Shown: in pieces, positions 1 to 10,700 of the stretch
Numbering within the stretch: position 1 is the first letter of the stretch
Layout of the letters: each line of letters opens with the position of its first letter
Origin: Leptothoe kymatousa TAU-MAC 1615
Lineage (GTDB): Bacteria; Cyanobacteriota; Cyanobacteriia; Phormidesmidales; Phormidesmidaceae
Reading direction: 5' to 3'
DNA length: 64,000 nt
Assembly: GCF_018739865.1 (NCBI RefSeq)
Contig: NZ_JADOER010000009.1
Span: forward strand, 269,332 to 333,331
Notes under the pieces: generated by a model
What the model saw: the letters and a program-made list of their open reading frames with translations, nothing else
Told to the model about the DNA's origin: nothing
The model's database searches: none
Translations under genes and position numbers: made by a program

Positions 1-107
1 GTATCCAACAAAAGGTTGAGATTAACATCAACAAAGCGAGAGACATTTTCCGCCCGCTCGACATAACGATTGGCCCAGTAGATGGAGTTGGCAACGCGGC
101 TTAGCAT
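1..107 (-). CDS. alpha-E domain protein, N-terminal fragment (runs off left edge)
   Basis: Reading leftward from the ATG at 107, 35 codons stay open to the window edge and begin [20 protein letters not shown]. This is the characteristic start of alpha-E (DUF403) proteins. In many bacteria these are encoded directly downstream of the circularly permuted ATP-grasp protein, which is the arrangement here: the ATP-grasp gene at 237-1676 is transcribed in the same direction. The pair is thought to form a peptide-ligase-like system of unknown product. Only the first ~35 residues are visible. The gap to the ATP-grasp gene holds two small hairpins. Confidence 0.85.
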   Translation of the reverse strand, partial: MLSRVANSIYWANRYVERAENVSRFVDVNLNLLLD

Positions 108-130
108 GGGAGAGAAAATAGAGAATTAAA

Positions 131-220
131 ATCGTAGGGTGGGCGCCGCCCACTGTCAAAAACAAAATCGTAGCCCAGTAATCGTAAAGTGGGCGCGCCC
201 ACCGTCAAAAAAACAAAAGT
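131..220. repeat. Two direct copies of a palindromic GTGGGC repeat
   Basis: Two ~37-base units (131-167 and 181-217) share the pattern ATCGTA..GTGGGCG..CGCCCAC..GTCAAAAA. The first forms a 7-bp stem with a one-base loop (139-153). The second is a perfect 14-base palindrome (189-202). A related hairpin lies at 590-606 of the 17 kb region (17590-17606). They sit between the ATP-grasp gene and the alpha-E gene and could shape or separate expression within that operon. Confidence 0.7.
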
Positions 221-236
221 CCAAACCAAAAGCAGA

Positions 237-1676
237 TCAGCTCGCGGTGGCGGCCACCACCCAGGTGTCCTTACTGCCCCCACCCTGGGAAGAGTTCACC
301 ACCAGGGAGCCTTTTTTCAGGGCGACACGGGTGAGGCCACCGGGGTTCACATAGATGTCTTCGCCGTGGAGAATAAAGGGACGCAGGTCCACATGGCAGC
401 CCTGGAATTCGCTGTTGATCAAGGCGGGCACCCGCGACAAACACAGGGTGGGTTGGGCAATGTAGCCCCGGGGATTGGCCTTAATTTGGTCCGCAAAGGC
501 ATCCCGTTCGGGGTCGGTGGAATGGGGACCCACCAGCATGCCGTAGCCGCCGGATGCGTTGGTGGCTTTAACCACCAGCTCATCCAAATGGCCTAGGACA
601 TAATTCTGTTGCTGGGCATTTTCGCATAGGTAGGTGGGCACGTTGGGAATTAGCTGTTCTTCGCCCAGGTAGTAGCGCACCATGTCGGGCACATAGCTAT
701 AGACCATTTTGTCGTCGGCGACGCCCGTACCGGGGGCGTTTGCGATCGCAACCCGGCCCTGGCGATATACGTCCATTAGCCCTGGCACCCCCAGCATGGA
801 ATCGGGCCGGAAGGTGAGGGGGTCAAGAAAGTCGTCATCAATGCGTCGATAGATCACATCCACCCGCTTTAGCCCTTTGGTCGTCTTCATTTGTAAATAG
901 CCATCGGCCACCACCAGGTCGCGCCCTTCCACCAGTTCAATCCCCATTTGCTGGGCCAAAAAAGAATGTTCAAAATAGGCGGAATTGTAAATCCCTGGCG
1001 ACATCAGCACCACCTGGGGGTCGGGCATAGTATCCGGGGCCAGGTGCAGCAGGGAGGCCAGTAGCTGGCTGGGGTAGGCATCGACGGGGTTAATGTTGAG
1101 GGCTTCAAATAGGGCCGGGAAGGCGCCCTTCATCACCCGTCTGTTTTCTAGCACATAGGACACCCCCGAGGGACAGCGGAGATTGTCTTCAAGCACGTAC
1201 CAATTGCCGTTGCGATCGCGAACTAAATCTGTTCCAGTAATGTGACACCAGATCCCTTTGGGGGGCTTAATGCCCAGGCAGGGCTTGAGGAACCCTGTGG
1301 CCGATTCAATCACCTCCCGGGGAATTATTCCGTCCTTGAGAATCTTTTGGTCGTTGTAGATATCGTCTAAAAAACAGTTGAGCGTTTCAATGCGCTGCTT
1401 TAGTCCCCGCTCTAACCACTGCCATTCTTCGCTGGGCACCACCCGGGGCACCACGTCAAAGGGAAAAATTCGTTCTGTGCCCTGGTTGTCGTTGTAAACG
1501 TTGAAGGTTACACCGAGCTTAAACAGCATGTTTTGCGCCATCTGCTGCCGTAGCATCAGCTCATCGATGGAAATGTTGCTAATGCGTTGCACCAACAGTT
1601 CTGCCTCCGGTCGCGGCACACCGCGACTGACAAACAGTTCATCGTAAAAGTCGCCGGGATCGTAGGTGTTAAACAC
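237..1676 (-). CDS. Circularly permuted ATP-grasp type 2 protein (DUF404/DUF407)
   Basis: A 479-residue protein starting MFNTYDPGDFYDELF, the usual length and start of circularly permuted ATP-grasp type 2 proteins. Typical segments are GIWCHITGTDLVRD with VLEDNLRCPSGVSY (about residues 140-175), and later LVVKATNASGGYGMLVGP and VDLRPFILHGEDIYV near the C-terminus. The family is predicted to join a carboxylate to an amine using ATP, but its substrates are not established. It is the first visible gene of a leftward operon with the alpha-E gene. Cytosolic; no signal peptide. Confidence 0.92.
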   Translation of the reverse strand: MFNTYDPGDFYDELFVSRGVPRPEAELLVQRISNISIDELMLRQQMAQNMLFKLGVTFNVYNDNQGTERIFPFDVVPRVVPSEEWQWLERGLKQRIETLNCFLDDIYNDQKILKDGIIPREVIESATGFLKPCLGIKPPKGIWCHITGTDLVRDRNGNWYVLEDNLRCPSGVSYVLENRRVMKGAFPALFEALNINPVDAYPSQLLASLLHLAPDTMPDPQVVLMSPGIYNSAYFEHSFLAQQMGIELVEGRDLVVADGYLQMKTTKGLKRVDVIYRRIDDDFLDPLTFRPDSMLGVPGLMDVYRQGRVAIANAPGTGVADDKMVYSYVPDMVRYYLGEEQLIPNVPTYLCENAQQQNYVLGHLDELVVKATNASGGYGMLVGPHSTDPERDAFADQIKANPRGYIAQPTLCLSRVPALINSEFQGCHVDLRPFILHGEDIYVNPGGLTRVALKKGSLVVNSSQGGGSKDTWVVAATAS

Positions 1677-2280
1677 AGCATGTATTCTCTAAGCGCATAC
1701 TCCACTGATTAACGGTAAGCGACATCGTAAATTGTAAGCATGCATACATCTGAGTAAAATTTAATACCGAATTAAGTTTAATAACAACCCCAATGCTGAA
1801 ACAAGAGGAGCTGTTAATAAACAAATTCATGATTTAGATCCAGTAATGTTTATCTGATATCATCGTAACTCCCGCCAAACCTGAATTTTCGTAATGAGCG
1901 ATAGCCTCCTTCAGGAAAGCCCTGAGCAACTCTGATCGCTATTAATCCATGCCCTACTATGGTTGGTAACTCGCAAAACCCGCTACGTGGGGTCCCCCCG
2001 AGTTCCACACACCCCCATGGCTAGGGCGGACCGCCGCCCTAGAACCCTCGGAAAAATATCTATGTTGTCCCAAATAGCGTCTTTAGGCGTTGGCGAGGTG
2101 GTTTAGAATTTTGCGCGCTGCGACAAAATTCTAAAAAGAGAGGATATCGCTTTCCTGTTAGACAAGCTATTTAATCTAAAACCCTTTAGCGTCGAACACT
2201 ATGGTCTCCGCAGATTGAGCTTATCGCCCCCCTCATTATCCTTGCCGGAGAGGTTATTTTTGTGCAGTTACCTTGTGTTA
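1677..2280. other. Intergenic region with a dispersed repeat and a hairpin
   Basis: No convincing gene. It holds one inverted copy of the GTAGGGCGG/AACTCGG repeat family (about 1974-2048). It also holds a perfect 12-bp inverted repeat with a 10-base loop (TTTAGAATTTTG at 2102-2113, complement at 2124-2135). There is no U-run beside the hairpin, so an intrinsic terminator is not supported. Confidence 0.6.
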
Positions 2281-2850
2281 CTAATTCTGTTTTTTTAGAT
2301 TATGACCACAGTGGCCACAAAAACGATCTTCTGGTGCTACTTTTGTTCCACATTGAGTACAAAACTGTTGCGCAGCTGACGGCTGGGGCGGCGGGCTAGC
2401 CGGTGGCTGGGCCATGGAATCCATCTTTAATTCCATATTGCCCATGCGCATTTCCATTGGGTTCATGGACATTTGCATATTGCCCATCGCCATGGGCTTA
2501 TCCATGGTCATGGGCGACATTGGCTCCATGGTGGGGGGCGATGGGGGCGCCTCTGTTGTGAGCTGCACCGATAGCTGTTGTGATGTAGCGCTGGGGGCAC
2601 TGGTGGCGGTGCTAATGCTATTGCCCTGCACATAAATACAGGTTTCGCCCTGGGCTGTGAAAATCTTGAAAATGGCCCCACCGGCCTGTTGATATGCCGT
2701 GGGTGGGGCTGTCCACACCCCTGTAGTACTGGTGCTGGTAGCCTGTTGCTGCTGCCCCGGCAGCGCCATAAGGGTGGTAATGGTGGTTTGATCGCCCTGG
2801 TTGTCTAGGTAGACCCGGTGACCGGGGGCGAGTTCACATAGGTATGCCAT
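2281..2850 (-). CDS. Zinc-ribbon protein with Met/Pro-rich linker
   Basis: A 189-residue protein. The N-terminal ~90 residues (start MAYLCELAPGHRVYLDNQGD) look like a small beta-rich domain. Residues ~105-150 are a low-complexity stretch dense in Met and Pro with recurring MSMNPMEM-like units. The C-terminus is a double-CxxC zinc ribbon (FCTQCGTK ... RFCGHCGHNL). Zinc ribbons of this type are common protein-interaction or nucleic-acid modules. The function cannot be assigned. The Met-rich linker could bind soft metals, but that is speculation. It stands alone with long spacers on both sides. Confidence 0.75.
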   Translation of the reverse strand: MAYLCELAPGHRVYLDNQGDQTTITTLMALPGQQQQATSTSTTGVWTAPPTAYQQAGGAIFKIFTAQGETCIYVQGNSISTATSAPSATSQQLSVQLTTEAPPSPPTMEPMSPMTMDKPMAMGNMQMSMNPMEMRMGNMELKMDSMAQPPASPPPQPSAAQQFCTQCGTKVAPEDRFCGHCGHNLKKQN

Positions 2851-3229
2851 GGTGATGGTTTAGCTCCGCAGCACTGTGTCTAAGGAATGCCGATTAAATA
2901 ACTTCCAATTTTGCCGGACTAACTCCGAGGGAGACGTTGCACGAACGACTCCGCTCAGTCCTCTGTGGCTAGCGATGTCAATTATGGATTTAATTGATTG
3001 CGTTTTTCTAATAATGACGGCTAGTGTTCCCTAGGGATTAAACATCAGTATTTCTTAATCCTAGGATTGAGCCATAGCCGTTGGATCACGGCTGGGATCG
3101 CCTGGTGTAGGGGAGCTAATTTTTGACATATCAATTTTTTGACAATTATTTACCAGACCGTGGTGACTACTGAGGCAATGGGTTAGAACATAATCAAGAT
3201 CTGTGGAACAATGGCTGGGGAAATTTCAA
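2851..3229. other. Intergenic spacer with possible -35 elements
   Basis: No gene seen. It contains a 12-base palindrome AATCCTAGGATT (3057-3068) and two TTGACA hexamers (3123-3128 and 3139-3144) followed by AT-rich DNA. These could be part of a promoter for the DUF2141/TIR genes, though no good -10 element is evident. Confidence 0.35.
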
Positions 3230-3667
3230 ATGAAGTATCAAATTGTGTTAGGTGTCGTAACCCTGCTGCTGGGGGCCTATCCCGGGCAGGCTCAAACAGA
3301 ACCGGCTCAGTTGACGGTGGACATTCGCGGCTTTAAAGCACCCCAGGGGCAGGTGTGTCTGAACCTGTTTGATAGCAGTACCGGCTTTCCTAGCGATCGC
3401 AACCAGGCATTGCAAAGTCTGTGCCAGGCCGCCACCGAAACTGCGGTTATTTTTGAGGATTTGGCCCCCGGTAGCTATGCCGTATCCGTATTCCACGATG
3501 CCAATGAAGACAACGAACTCAACCGTAACTTTGTGGGCATGCCCACCGAAGGGTTTGGTTTTTCCCGCAACCCTACTGTGCGCGTGGGGCCACCCAAGTT
3601 TGGGGATGCCGTCGTGCTGGTGGCGGGGACAGAAACCCATATCGAAATTGAGCTGAGTTACTTTTAG
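3230..3667 (+). CDS. DUF2141 secreted protein
   Basis: A 145-residue protein starting MKYQIVLGVVTLLLGAYPGQAQ, a clear signal peptide. The mature part is one DUF2141 domain (VDIRGFKAPQGQVCLNLFDS through EIELSYF), a periplasmic or outer-surface beta-sandwich family of unknown function common in cyanobacteria and proteobacteria. A longer reading from GTG at 3203 is possible. The ATG at 3230 is preferred because GGGGAAA precedes it and the signal peptide begins there. The TIR-WD40 gene follows after 29 bases on the same strand, so the two may be co-transcribed. Confidence 0.85.
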   Translation: MKYQIVLGVVTLLLGAYPGQAQTEPAQLTVDIRGFKAPQGQVCLNLFDSSTGFPSDRNQALQSLCQAATETAVIFEDLAPGSYAVSVFHDANEDNELNRNFVGMPTEGFGFSRNPTVRVGPPKFGDAVVLVAGTETHIEIELSYF

Positions 3668-3696
3668 TCGCCAATCACAGGGGGAGCACCGGGGCC

Positions 3697-6600
3697 ATGG
3701 GAGATTTTTACGACGTTTTTATTTCCTATGGGCGGGCGGACAGTAAGGCATTTGTCGTTCAATTGGTTCAGCAGCTAACCGATGCGGGCCATCGGGTTTG
3801 GTGCGACTTTAACGATATTCCCCTGGGGGTGGACTTTCAAAACCAGATCGATAGCGGCATAGAAAAGGCCCACAACTTTGTGTTTGTGATTGCCCCCCAC
3901 GCCGTCAATTCTGCCTATTGTGCCAAGGAGATTGAGCTGGCCTGCCGCTACCAAAAGCGCATTATCCCAATTTTGCATGTAGAACAAATTTCGCGCGATA
4001 CCTGGCTGCAGCGCAACCCCAACGGCACCGAGGCCCAGTGGCAAGACTACCAAGCCAAGGGTCTCCATTCTAGTTTTGCCAATATGCACCCTGGCATTAG
4101 CAAAATCAACTGGGTGTATATGCGCGAAAACGATGATGTGGCAACGGCGCTGGCCGATGTGGGCCATATTGTTCAGCGCCACCGGGACTATGTGGAACAG
4201 CACACCCGGCTACTGGCCAGGGCCCTAGCCTGGCAGCGGCAGCAACAACAAACCGAATTTCTATTGCTGGGAGAAACCCGCCAGGCCGCCGAAACCTGGC
4301 TAAAGCGTCGGTTTGGGGAATCTCAATCCCCCTGTGAGCCCACCGACCTCCACTGCGAGTTTATTACCGAAAGCATCAAAAACGCCCACAACAACATGAC
4401 CCAGGTGTTTTTGGCCTATGCCCAGGCCGATGCGGCGGTGATGCACACCATTCGCCATTCCCTGCAACGGCAGGCCCTGACCGTTTGGACCAACCAAACC
4501 GACATTGCCACCGGGGACGCCTTTAAGCGAGCCGTGGCGCGGGGCATTGAAGAGGCCGATACGCTGGTATATTTGCTGTCCCCCGATTCGCTTAAGTCTC
4601 AATATTGCCAGCAGGAGCTGGACTATGCCATTGCCCTCAACAAGCGGATAGTTCCTGTTTTAGTGCGGCCATTGCCGGGGGCAGTGCCCCATGGTCCCCT
4701 GGGGGAATTGCAGTATATTGACCTGACCGACAATGTGGCACCGGCCGACTACGGTTCAGACGAGAGTGCCTTAATTAAGGCGCTCAAACAGGATGCGGTC
4801 TATTACGACCAGCATAAAACCCTGCTGACAAAGGCCCTAAAATGGAAACGGCAACAGCACAATCCCAGCATTTTGTTGCGGGGCTATGACCTGCGCCAGG
4901 GGGAAGCCTGGTTAAAGACGGCCCTAGGCCGACCGGCCCATGGGGCCACCCAGTACCATCAGGCCTTTATCCAGGCGAGTATCAAACACCCACCGCCCCC
5001 ATCCATCGATGTGTTTATCTCCTATTCCAGTGCCGATGGGGATATTGCCCGCATGGTAAACAACGCATTGCAAAGCCAGGGTAAAACCACCTGGTTCGAT
5101 CAAGAAAGTATTGCCGCAGGGACGGCTAATTTTCAACAAGAGATTTACCGGGGCATTGAAATATCCGACAACTTTTTGTTTATTTTGTCCCCCCGGTCGG
5201 TAAAGTCTCCCTACTGTAAACAGGAGGTGGAGCATGCGGCCCGGTTTAACAAGCGCTTGGTTACCCTGTTGCACCATCCCATCGATACCGCCGATCTCCA
5301 TCCTGAGCTGGCCAAGGTGCAGTGGCTCGATTTTAGTCAGCGGCGGGGGAACTTTACCACCCACTTTAACCAGCTGGTGCGCATTCTCGATACGGATCGG
5401 GACCATGTGCAAAGCCATACCAAATGGCTACAGCGATCTTTGGAATGGCAACAAAAAGACCAAAGCCAGGATTTGTTATTGCGGGGGGCGGAAAGCGCGA
5501 TCGCAACCCAGTGGTTGCACACAACCCACACCCAACAAAAACGCCCCGCCGTTACCCCAGAGCAACGGGCCTTTATCACCGCCAGCCAAACGGCCCTAGA
5601 CGCCGAAGCCCGGCGCGACAAACAACGGGTGCGGGTGTTGCAATCCTTGCTGGCGACGATGAGCGTGCTCGCCGCCATTGCCGTCGTAGCGGGCGGTTTT
5701 GCCTTTCGCCAAAGCAGTCGCCTAAACCTGGACCAAACCGCCGAACGGGTGAGCCGGTCCCTGGCGGTAAAGCCCGTGGAAGGCTTGATCCAAACCTTGG
5801 CACTGGTGGGCAAAAGCCGATCCCAGCTATGGAACATTCGACCCTCCGTGCGTTCTGCTTTGCGCAACGCCATTGGCACCATTACCGAACGCAATCGGTT
5901 AACCGGCCACGATGCCGCAGTGTGGTCGGCGGTGTATGGCCCCGATGGGCAACTGATTGCCAGCGGTGGCTTTGACCATGTAGTACGACTGTGGGATGCC
6001 CAGGGGAATCCGGTGGGCAGTCCCTTCCAGGGGCACACCGATGACATTTGGTCCGTGGCCTTTAGTCCCGATGGGCAAACCCTAGCCAGTGCCAGTTCCG
6101 ATGGCACCGTCAGGCTGTGGGATCTAGAGGGGAACAACCTCGGCGTTTTTCTAACCGAACGCGACAGCCATGTAAAAACAGTGGCCTTTAGCCCCGACGG
6201 TGCCTGGATTGCCAGCGGCGACCAGGGGGGTGCCGTGCGGCTGTGGAACCGCCAGGGAAAGTTAGTCACACCACCGTTTCAGACCGACGGCACCGTGTGG
6301 TCCGTGGCCTTTAGCCCCGATGGCAAACAGATTATTAGCGGTGGAGAAAATGGGCTAGTGTATATTTGGACCGCCCAGGGAAAGCGGGTAAACACCCTGG
6401 AGGGGCACCAAGGGGGCATCCTGGCGGTGGCCGTTAGCCCCGATGGCCAGCTTATTGCCAGCGGCGGCACCGACCAAACAATTCGTCTGTGGAATCGCCA
6501 GGGAAAGTTGTTGCACCAAATAGAAGGCCATAGCGACACGGTGGTCTCCTTAGCCTTTAGCCCCGATGGCCAGTGGCTTATTAGCGGTGCCGACGACAAT

Positions 6601-7698
6601 ACGGTGCGGGTGTGGGACCGGGCCGGGCAGCCGGTGGGGCCAACGCTCATTGGCCATGAATACTATGTGTATTCCGTTGCCTTTAGCCCCGATGGGGAGA
6701 CCATTATTAGCAGTGGTGAGGACGAGACTATTCGGCTCTGGTCGCTGCGGGATGTGTTGCAACGTCGGGCCACTGAGGTGCATAGGGGGCCGGTTAATGC
6801 CATGGCCAGTAATGGCCAAAGCCTGGTGACCGCCGGGGATGACGGCACCATAAAACTGTTGGGTAGCGATGTGGACCCTTTTGTTGGCCATGGCGGTGCG
6901 GTGCTGGCGGTGGACATTAGCCAGGATGGGCGCACCATTGTCAGCGGTGGTGCGGACAAAACAGTGCGGTTCTGGAATGGCCAGGGGCAAACCCTCGCCA
7001 CGGGGGATGCTCACACGGATAGGGTGAATGCCGTGGCCATCCATCCTACCCAGCGGTTGGTGGCCAGTGCCAGTGATGATAAAACGCTGCGGCTGTGGGA
7101 TTTTGATGGCAATTCTGTTGCCAAGGCGGACCACGGCGACGGGGTGAATGCGGTGGTGTTTAGCCCCGATGGCACCCGGTTGGTGAGCGGTGGAGATGAC
7201 CGCACCCTGCGGTTTTGGGATTTGCAGGGGACCCCCATGGGAGATCCGATTGAGGGTCATCGGGATAATATTAATGCCCTGGCCTTTAGCCCCGATGGTG
7301 AGTATATTGTCAGCGCCAGTCGCGATCGCACCCTGCGGTTGTGGACGGGGGACGGCGAACCCGTTGGCACGTCGTTTAATGGCCACCAAAGTGATGTAGT
7401 GGCGGTCACCTTTAGCCCCGATGGTGAGTATATTGTCAGCGCCAGCCGGGACCAAACCCTGCGGCTGTGGGATTTGCAGGGTAATCCCATCGGTGAACCG
7501 TTGACGGGGCACAATGCCACGGCCAGTACGGTGTTGTTTAGTGGCGATGGGCAGTGGATTTTAAGCGCCAACAGCGATGGCTTTTTGCGCCGTTGGGAAG
7601 GGGGAAGTTTGGCAGAGTGGGTGACTTGGGGTTGCGATCGGATTCGTAATCATTCGGCGGCGGCTGGGGAAAAAACGGCTAAGGCTTGCGGATTCTAA
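3697..7698 (+). CDS. Three-TIR, transmembrane, 14-WD40-repeat protein
   Basis: A 1333-residue protein. Three TIR domains begin near residues 5 (YDVFISYGRADS), 233 (TQVFLAYAQADA) and 436 (IDVFISYSSADG). Each keeps the conserved Cys-x-x-Glu of the putative NAD-hydrolase site (YCAKE, YCQQE, YCKQE). A similar helical linker of the form HxxLLxxALxWxRQQ..LLxGxxxxxxxxWL follows each TIR domain. A hydrophobic segment around residues 647-668 is probably membrane-spanning. From ~733 to ~1310 there are 14 WD40 repeats, enough for two seven-bladed propellers. The tail WGCDRIRNH resembles the short C-terminal motif common after such propellers. GGGGGAG precedes the start. The layout (catalytic domain plus repeat sensor) fits a signalling or immune-type receptor; the function is inferred. 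It converges on the ROCO gene, 19 bases away. Confidence 0.93.
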   Translation: MGDFYDVFISYGRADSKAFVVQLVQQLTDAGHRVWCDFNDIPLGVDFQNQIDSGIEKAHNFVFVIAPHAVNSAYCAKEIELACRYQKRIIPILHVEQISRDTWLQRNPNGTEAQWQDYQAKGLHSSFANMHPGISKINWVYMRENDDVATALADVGHIVQRHRDYVEQHTRLLARALAWQRQQQQTEFLLLGETRQAAETWLKRRFGESQSPCEPTDLHCEFITESIKNAHNNMTQVFLAYAQADAAVMHTIRHSLQRQALTVWTNQTDIATGDAFKRAVARGIEEADTLVYLLSPDSLKSQYCQQELDYAIALNKRIVPVLVRPLPGAVPHGPLGELQYIDLTDNVAPADYGSDESALIKALKQDAVYYDQHKTLLTKALKWKRQQHNPSILLRGYDLRQGEAWLKTALGRPAHGATQYHQAFIQASIKHPPPPSIDVFISYSSADGDIARMVNNALQSQGKTTWFDQESIAAGTANFQQEIYRGIEISDNFLFILSPRSVKSPYCKQEVEHAARFNKRLVTLLHHPIDTADLHPELAKVQWLDFSQRRGNFTTHFNQLVRILDTDRDHVQSHTKWLQRSLEWQQKDQSQDLLLRGAESAIATQWLHTTHTQQKRPAVTPEQRAFITASQTALDAEARRDKQRVRVLQSLLATMSVLAAIAVVAGGFAFRQSSRLNLDQTAERVSRSLAVKPVEGLIQTLALVGKSRSQLWNIRPSVRSALRNAIGTITERNRLTGHDAAVWSAVYGPDGQLIASGGFDHVVRLWDAQGNPVGSPFQGHTDDIWSVAFSPDGQTLASASSDGTVRLWDLEGNNLGVFLTERDSHVKTVAFSPDGAWIASGDQGGAVRLWNRQGKLVTPPFQTDGTVWSVAFSPDGKQIISGGENGLVYIWTAQGKRVNTLEGHQGGILAVAVSPDGQLIASGGTDQTIRLWNRQGKLLHQIEGHSDTVVSLAFSPDGQWLISGADDNTVRVWDRAGQPVGPTLIGHEYYVYSVAFSPDGETIISSGEDETIRLWSLRDVLQRRATEVHRGPVNAMASNGQSLVTAGDDGTIKLLGSDVDPFVGHGGAVLAVDISQDGRTIVSGGADKTVRFWNGQGQTLATGDAHTDRVNAVAIHPTQRLVASASDDKTLRLWDFDGNSVAKADHGDGVNAVVFSPDGTRLVSGGDDRTLRFWDLQGTPMGDPIEGHRDNINALAFSPDGEYIVSASRDRTLRLWTGDGEPVGTSFNGHQSDVVAVTFSPDGEYIVSASRDQTLRLWDLQGNPIGEPLTGHNATASTVLFSGDGQWILSANSDGFLRRWEGGSLAEWVTWGCDRIRNHSAAAGEKTAKACGF

Positions 7699-7717
7699 GC
7701 CGTTGGGAACCCCATGG

Positions 7718-10700
7718 TTAGGATGTGGGGTAAATCTCTTTGATGTGTTCTTTGCAAAGCCAGAGCACGTCGCCTTCTGGGGTGGTGGTACGGGTAAGGC
7801 CACCCCAGACTTGTTCGGGGTCTTTTTGTTTTAGGAATTGGTGCAACATGCGCAGGGCGGCACCGCTGATTTTGCTAGGGCGATCACCACGTTCGTCGTC
7901 AATAAAGCTGCGATCCTCATCGTCGAATTTAACTTCTGGTAGTTTATCGATTAAGGATTCGGTAAGGGCCAGGTCATTTTGGATCAGTTCGCTGTAGATG
8001 GGGGCGGATAGATTAATCCAGGGGCCGATGACGGGGGTGACGTATTTGAGAATACCGAAGAGGCGGTTGATGTGGGGCGTCATTACCTTAAGCCACTGCT
8101 TGGGGTTGTCGATGGGGTAGAGACCGCCTGCTTTGACGGGGTGGAGACAGCCGGGATGTTCGCAGTAGAGTTGCAGGTTGATGCGTTGGCAGCCGAGATC
8201 TTTTTGCCAGGGTTTACGGTCGTCGGGACGGAGGACGAAAATGCTGGGGCAGGGGGATTCGAGTTGTTTTTGGACAGTACGAATTTCGCGGATAAGGTCC
8301 CGCTGGACAAGTTCACGGAGTTCTGTAAAGCCCTGAGACATAGACTTTTGCAGAGAATCGATTTTTTCAATTACGGCATTTTGCGTGGTGTAGTGCAAGC
8401 CGAAGAGCAATCGCGTGACTGAAATTGTCTCTAGACACTGCTCACAGTCAATGGTTTCCTTGGGTGGTGTTCGTTCCAGCCGTTTAGTGAGGTTGGCATA
8501 GTCAAACTCATGTTTGCAGTCTTCGTGGAGTGGATCAGGGCAGGGAATTAGCCGGGTAATTTGTAAACCTGGATAGCGCTTAAGGGTGAGTTCAAACCCT
8601 TCTCGCAAGATGCCGAAGAAGCTATGGGGCATTGGTCCACGAACGGTGAGGGTCACATGGTCTGCATTTGTGCGAGTATCTCGAGTAACTCGTAACAGAC
8701 CTAAATGCCTGGGATTACTACGTCCGTCGCCAAATAATACACCAGTTCGCCAGTGGAGATTTTGAGTAAAACGATGCTGACGAGCTATAAACCAGGTCGG
8801 AATACCAGCTAAAATTTCACTGAGCTGATATTTCATTGTAATCTCTTTACAGTTAGGTTCCTCTTTTATTTGTTTCCACAATCCCTGAAAATCAGGTGGT
8901 TCATAATCTAGACGCTCTACTACTAGACTTTTATCTTCTGGATCGTCAGGTATTTTATAAGAGAGATCAAACTGTTCCATCAGTTCAAGAAAATATTCTC
9001 GCAATCCAGGCAAAAGTTGCCTCCATAGCTCATTCATGCATTGACGAGTGAAGATTCCAAAGTTACTAATAACAGCCTCAGCTGAGAGAACTTTGCTGAT
9101 ATATTCTGTAACCCACTGTGGTTTAAGAATCACTAAATTATTAAGACCAGGGTTATCTTGAAAAAATAAAATATCTCCCAACTCATGCATCCAGTTGGCA
9201 AGAATAGGCTGCCCCTCATACGAAACATTACATTTATCCATCGCGGACCAGAACTGTTCAGTTGTAGCCTGCTTGGATTTGATTTGACGAATTTTAGTCG
9301 CAAATGTTAGCCAGGTAGCAGGCCATACTTCTCCCATGAGTGGCAATTCAGCTGCCGTATTAGTAATAGTTTGTTTTAGTGCATCAATCCCAGCACCAGT
9401 CTTGTTACTAATTTCATAAAGGCTAACAATTTGAGGAAATTGTTCTTTTAGTTCTGAGAGAGGGAGATCAGCATCCCGTTCATCTGACCAAGTAGCGACT
9501 AAAATGACCGGAGATTCTGGAGCATTCGCGCGAATTGTTTTGAGCCAATAAATGAGTTTACCTTGTTCATAACCAAGACGAGCATTGAAGGCCAAGAGGA
9601 ATAGAGAACGATTGGTAAGAAAAAATTGATGGGTAGCATGATAAATCTCTTGACCACCAAAATCCCATGTATTTAAAGTCATAAAGACATCTTCTTCGTG
9701 CGGGTGTTTCAGCTTTAATGCGTTTATCTCAATTCCATGAGTCGAAGATTGTTGAACCTCGAAACTTTCACCGCGGAGAGCACGAAGAAGTGATGTTTTA
9801 CCGACTCCTCCTTCTCCTATAACTAACAACTTAGAAATCCACTGACGTTTATCATGAAATTTCTGTGCTCGCATGTAGGCTAAAACAGCCTGTGTCCCCT
9901 GCTCCATTATTTCCGGTGGCGGAAATTGAAGATTAGGATTTCCACTTAGATAAAGTGATGTTAGAGTTTTTAGCTGCCCCAATTCCTTAGGTACCGTGAT
10001 TATCTTGTTCAGGCGAAGATCAATTCGATCTACATTTTTGAGTAATCCTAACTCCTTAGGAACACTTGTTAATCGGTTTGCACTAAGGTCCAACCAAGTA
10101 AGAGTTGTAAGCTGCCCCAATTCTTTCGGAACAGTTCTCAACTGGTTATTTCGAAGCTCAATTCGAGCTATATTCTTAAGTAATCCTAGCTCCTTAGGCA
10201 CATCTGTTAAGTAGTTTGCGCTGAGCTTAAGCTCTTTCAGACTAATGAGTTGTCCTATCTCCGAAGGTATAGTTTGTAGTTTATTATTCCGAAGATCAAT
10301 CTTTTCAAGATTAGCGAGTCTTCCTATTTCTGGGGGTATAGTTTGTAGTTTATTATTCCGAAGATCAATCTCTTCAAGATTAGTTAGTTTGAAAGCTGAC
10401 GGAGGGATCGCATTCAGGTCAAGAAACGCCAGCTGAAGTATATTTGTATAAGAAGCTTCTTCAATTCGCTGTTTTACTAATTCAATTCCTTGTAATACCT
10501 CTTTTGGTCCTTTCTTGAAAGCTTTCTGAGAGGGTGAGACAAGATAAGGATTATTTCTAATATCTAATCGAATTAAATTAGAGAGTTGGCCTAATTCTAC
10601 TGGCAAAATATCTAATTGATTGTTACTAAGGTCTAGCTGGTGTAAATTAAAGAGCTGACCCAATTCTGCTGGTATTGTTATTAGCTGGTTATTACTAAGG

